Below are positions 5,644 through 6,123 of a stretch of DNA of 6,123 bases, in pieces (the first letter of the stretch is position 1; each line of letters begins with the position of its first letter). A model generated the notes under the pieces. That model was not told the DNA's origin, searched no databases, and saw only the letters and a program-made list of their open reading frames with translations. This DNA comes from Gammaproteobacteria bacterium (GTDB lineage Bacteria; Pseudomonadota; Gammaproteobacteria; Coxiellales; Coxiellaceae). The stretch spans positions 1-6,123 of the forward strand of contig JAJFJO010000371.1 of the NCBI GenBank assembly GCA_021774015.1. Reading direction: 5' to 3'. The translations under genes and the position numbers were made by a program.

Positions 5644-5770
5644 TGTCATCTCGGAATTTAGTGCTTGTTGGTGAGCTTGCGAACCTTACAAGCACTTAAT
5701 ATCCGGGATCTATTTGCTTTTAAAATTTTAGATCCCGGATAACTCGCTTGCGCTCGTTTCCGGGATGACC
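5644..5770. repeat. Palindromic intergenic element, copy 2
   Basis: Second copy of the element at 2581-2706, in the same orientation and almost the same length. The ends are TGTCATCTCGGAA (5644-5656) and TTCCGGGATGAC (5758-5769), with one C-to-T change that still allows G-U pairing. The left hairpin pairs AGTGCTTGT (5660-5668) with ACAAGCACT (5688-5696), enclosing GGT...ACC around GAGCTTGCGA. The right hairpin is a perfect 13-base stem, TATCCGGGATCTA (5700-5712) with TAGATCCCGGATA (5729-5741). AACTCGCTTGCGCTCG joins it to the right end. AGCTGTGCT follows nine bases after the right ATGAC, as it does at nearly the same distance in copy 1, so the related sequence continues a little beyond the ends. 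Confidence 0.87.
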
Positions 5771-6018
5771 TTATTTAAAGCTGTGCTACTCAGCTTGCGG
5801 TCTCCAACGTCGTCGCAAATGGTACCTGTCATCGCTGGTTGCATTTTGCTGCGACTCGGTGCCTTGAAACTTGATCGTGTATTTATTTGTGGTTGAATTT
5901 TGCGATAGGCACATGCTTGATACGGAACCAAAACGCCGAAGGCGTCTAACCTGCAGAGCCTAGGCTTAAAGGAGTGTAGCGACGTAAGTCTAGGTGGAGC
6001 ACCACCTCCTCCAAACAT
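5771..6018. other. Gene-free segment with dense hairpins, possible second repeat or RNA
   Basis: No convincing gene. The left part (5771-5930) has normal complexity and no obvious structure. The right part packs three hairpins: ACGCC-GAA-GGCGT (5933-5945); CCTAGGCTTA (5959-5968) with TAAGTCTAGG (5985-5994), ten pairs including one G-U; and GGTGG-AGCA-CCACC (5993-6006). A perfect palindrome AGCCTAGGCT lies at 5957-5966. A 96-codon minus-strand frame crosses 5728-6018, but it ends inside the palindromic element and looks like a by-product of the repeats. This could be a different intergenic repeat family or a structured RNA; I cannot name it. Confidence 0.5.
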
Positions 6019-6049
6019 TATTTCACAGGGACTCCCTTAGCGGAAATTA

Positions 6050-6123
6050 CTATTTATTAAGATCAAGTTTTTGATTTATGAATTGTATTGATTTTTGCAA
6101 TTGCTCAATTACCTGTTTAGAGT
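6050..6123 (-). CDS. C-terminal end of an unidentified gene (cut by window edge)
   Basis: On the minus strand one frame enters from the window edge and runs 23 codons to a TAG at 6050-6052; the other two minus frames hit stops at once. The translated tail, SKQVIEQLQKSIQFINQKL then DLNK, is an amphipathic helix with heptad-like spacing, typical of a real C-terminal coiled coil. MerR-type regulators end in helices of this sort, but 23 residues cannot establish that. A plus-strand ATG at 6068 is also open to the edge but gives a Cys-rich, unconvincing peptide. Confidence 0.4.
   Translation of the reverse strand, partial: SKQVIEQLQKSIQFINQKLDLNK

Noticed and set aside
5728..6018. Minus-strand 96-codon frame as a real gene
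   Set aside because: It overlaps the palindromic element and the hairpin cluster, reads VIPETSASEL from the repeat, has no clear ribosome binding site and no recognised family.
6068..6123. Plus-strand start of a new gene
   Set aside because: The peptide is short and Cys-rich with no ribosome binding site; the minus-strand frame in the same place gives a more protein-like helix.

Overview
The window reads as chromosomal DNA of an AT-rich gammaproteobacterium. Housekeeping genes are densely packed around two gene-poor spacers filled with palindromic repeats. The RlmB, Ung and RlpA sequences look gammaproteobacterial. The MFS carrier has the 'FLYEFF-R' first helix that I associate with the expanded carrier sets of Legionella and Coxiella. 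Orphan Gln/Glu-rich proteins and palindromic 'GTCATCCCGG' spacer repeats also suit an intracellular or host-associated lineage. My guess is Legionellales (Coxiellaceae-like); this is inference without a database search.

Layout, left to right. (1) 1-183, minus: N-terminal part of a secreted cupin-like protein cut by the window edge. (2) 258-935, minus: ung, uracil-DNA glycosylase, one base downstream of (3) 937-1734, minus: an RlpA-family lipoprotein with DPBB and SPOR domains; the two look like one transcription unit. (4) 1735-1808: a compact divergent promoter region. (5) 1809-2552, plus: rlmB, 23S rRNA Gm2251 methyltransferase. (6) 2553-2974: spacer with palindromic element copy 1, a degenerate 32-bp tandem repeat and a good sigma70-type promoter leading to (7) 2975-3220, plus: an 81-residue orphan ORF. 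(8) 3195-3247: a two-part hairpin at the convergent 3' ends of that ORF and (9) 3237-4049, minus: a 270-residue helical orphan protein. (10) 4050-4195: intergenic region with an extended -10 promoter inside an inverted repeat. (11) 4196-5515, plus: a 12-TM major facilitator transporter. (12) 5516-6049: a second gene-free spacer with palindromic element copy 2 and a different, hairpin-dense segment. (13) 6050-6123, minus: probable C-terminus of another gene.

The recognisable genes do separate jobs: base-excision repair (ung), septal peptidoglycan processing (rlpA), ribosome modification (rlmB) and solute uptake (MFS). I see no single multi-gene system. The most unusual content is non-coding. 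Two copies of a roughly 126-bp element share inverted ends and two internal hairpins; one hairpin keeps its pairing although its sequence differs between the copies, which implies selection on folding. A separate hairpin-rich block at 5933-6006 may be a second repeat family or an RNA. The two orphan proteins facing each other across a shared hairpin are the best candidates for undescribed coding content.
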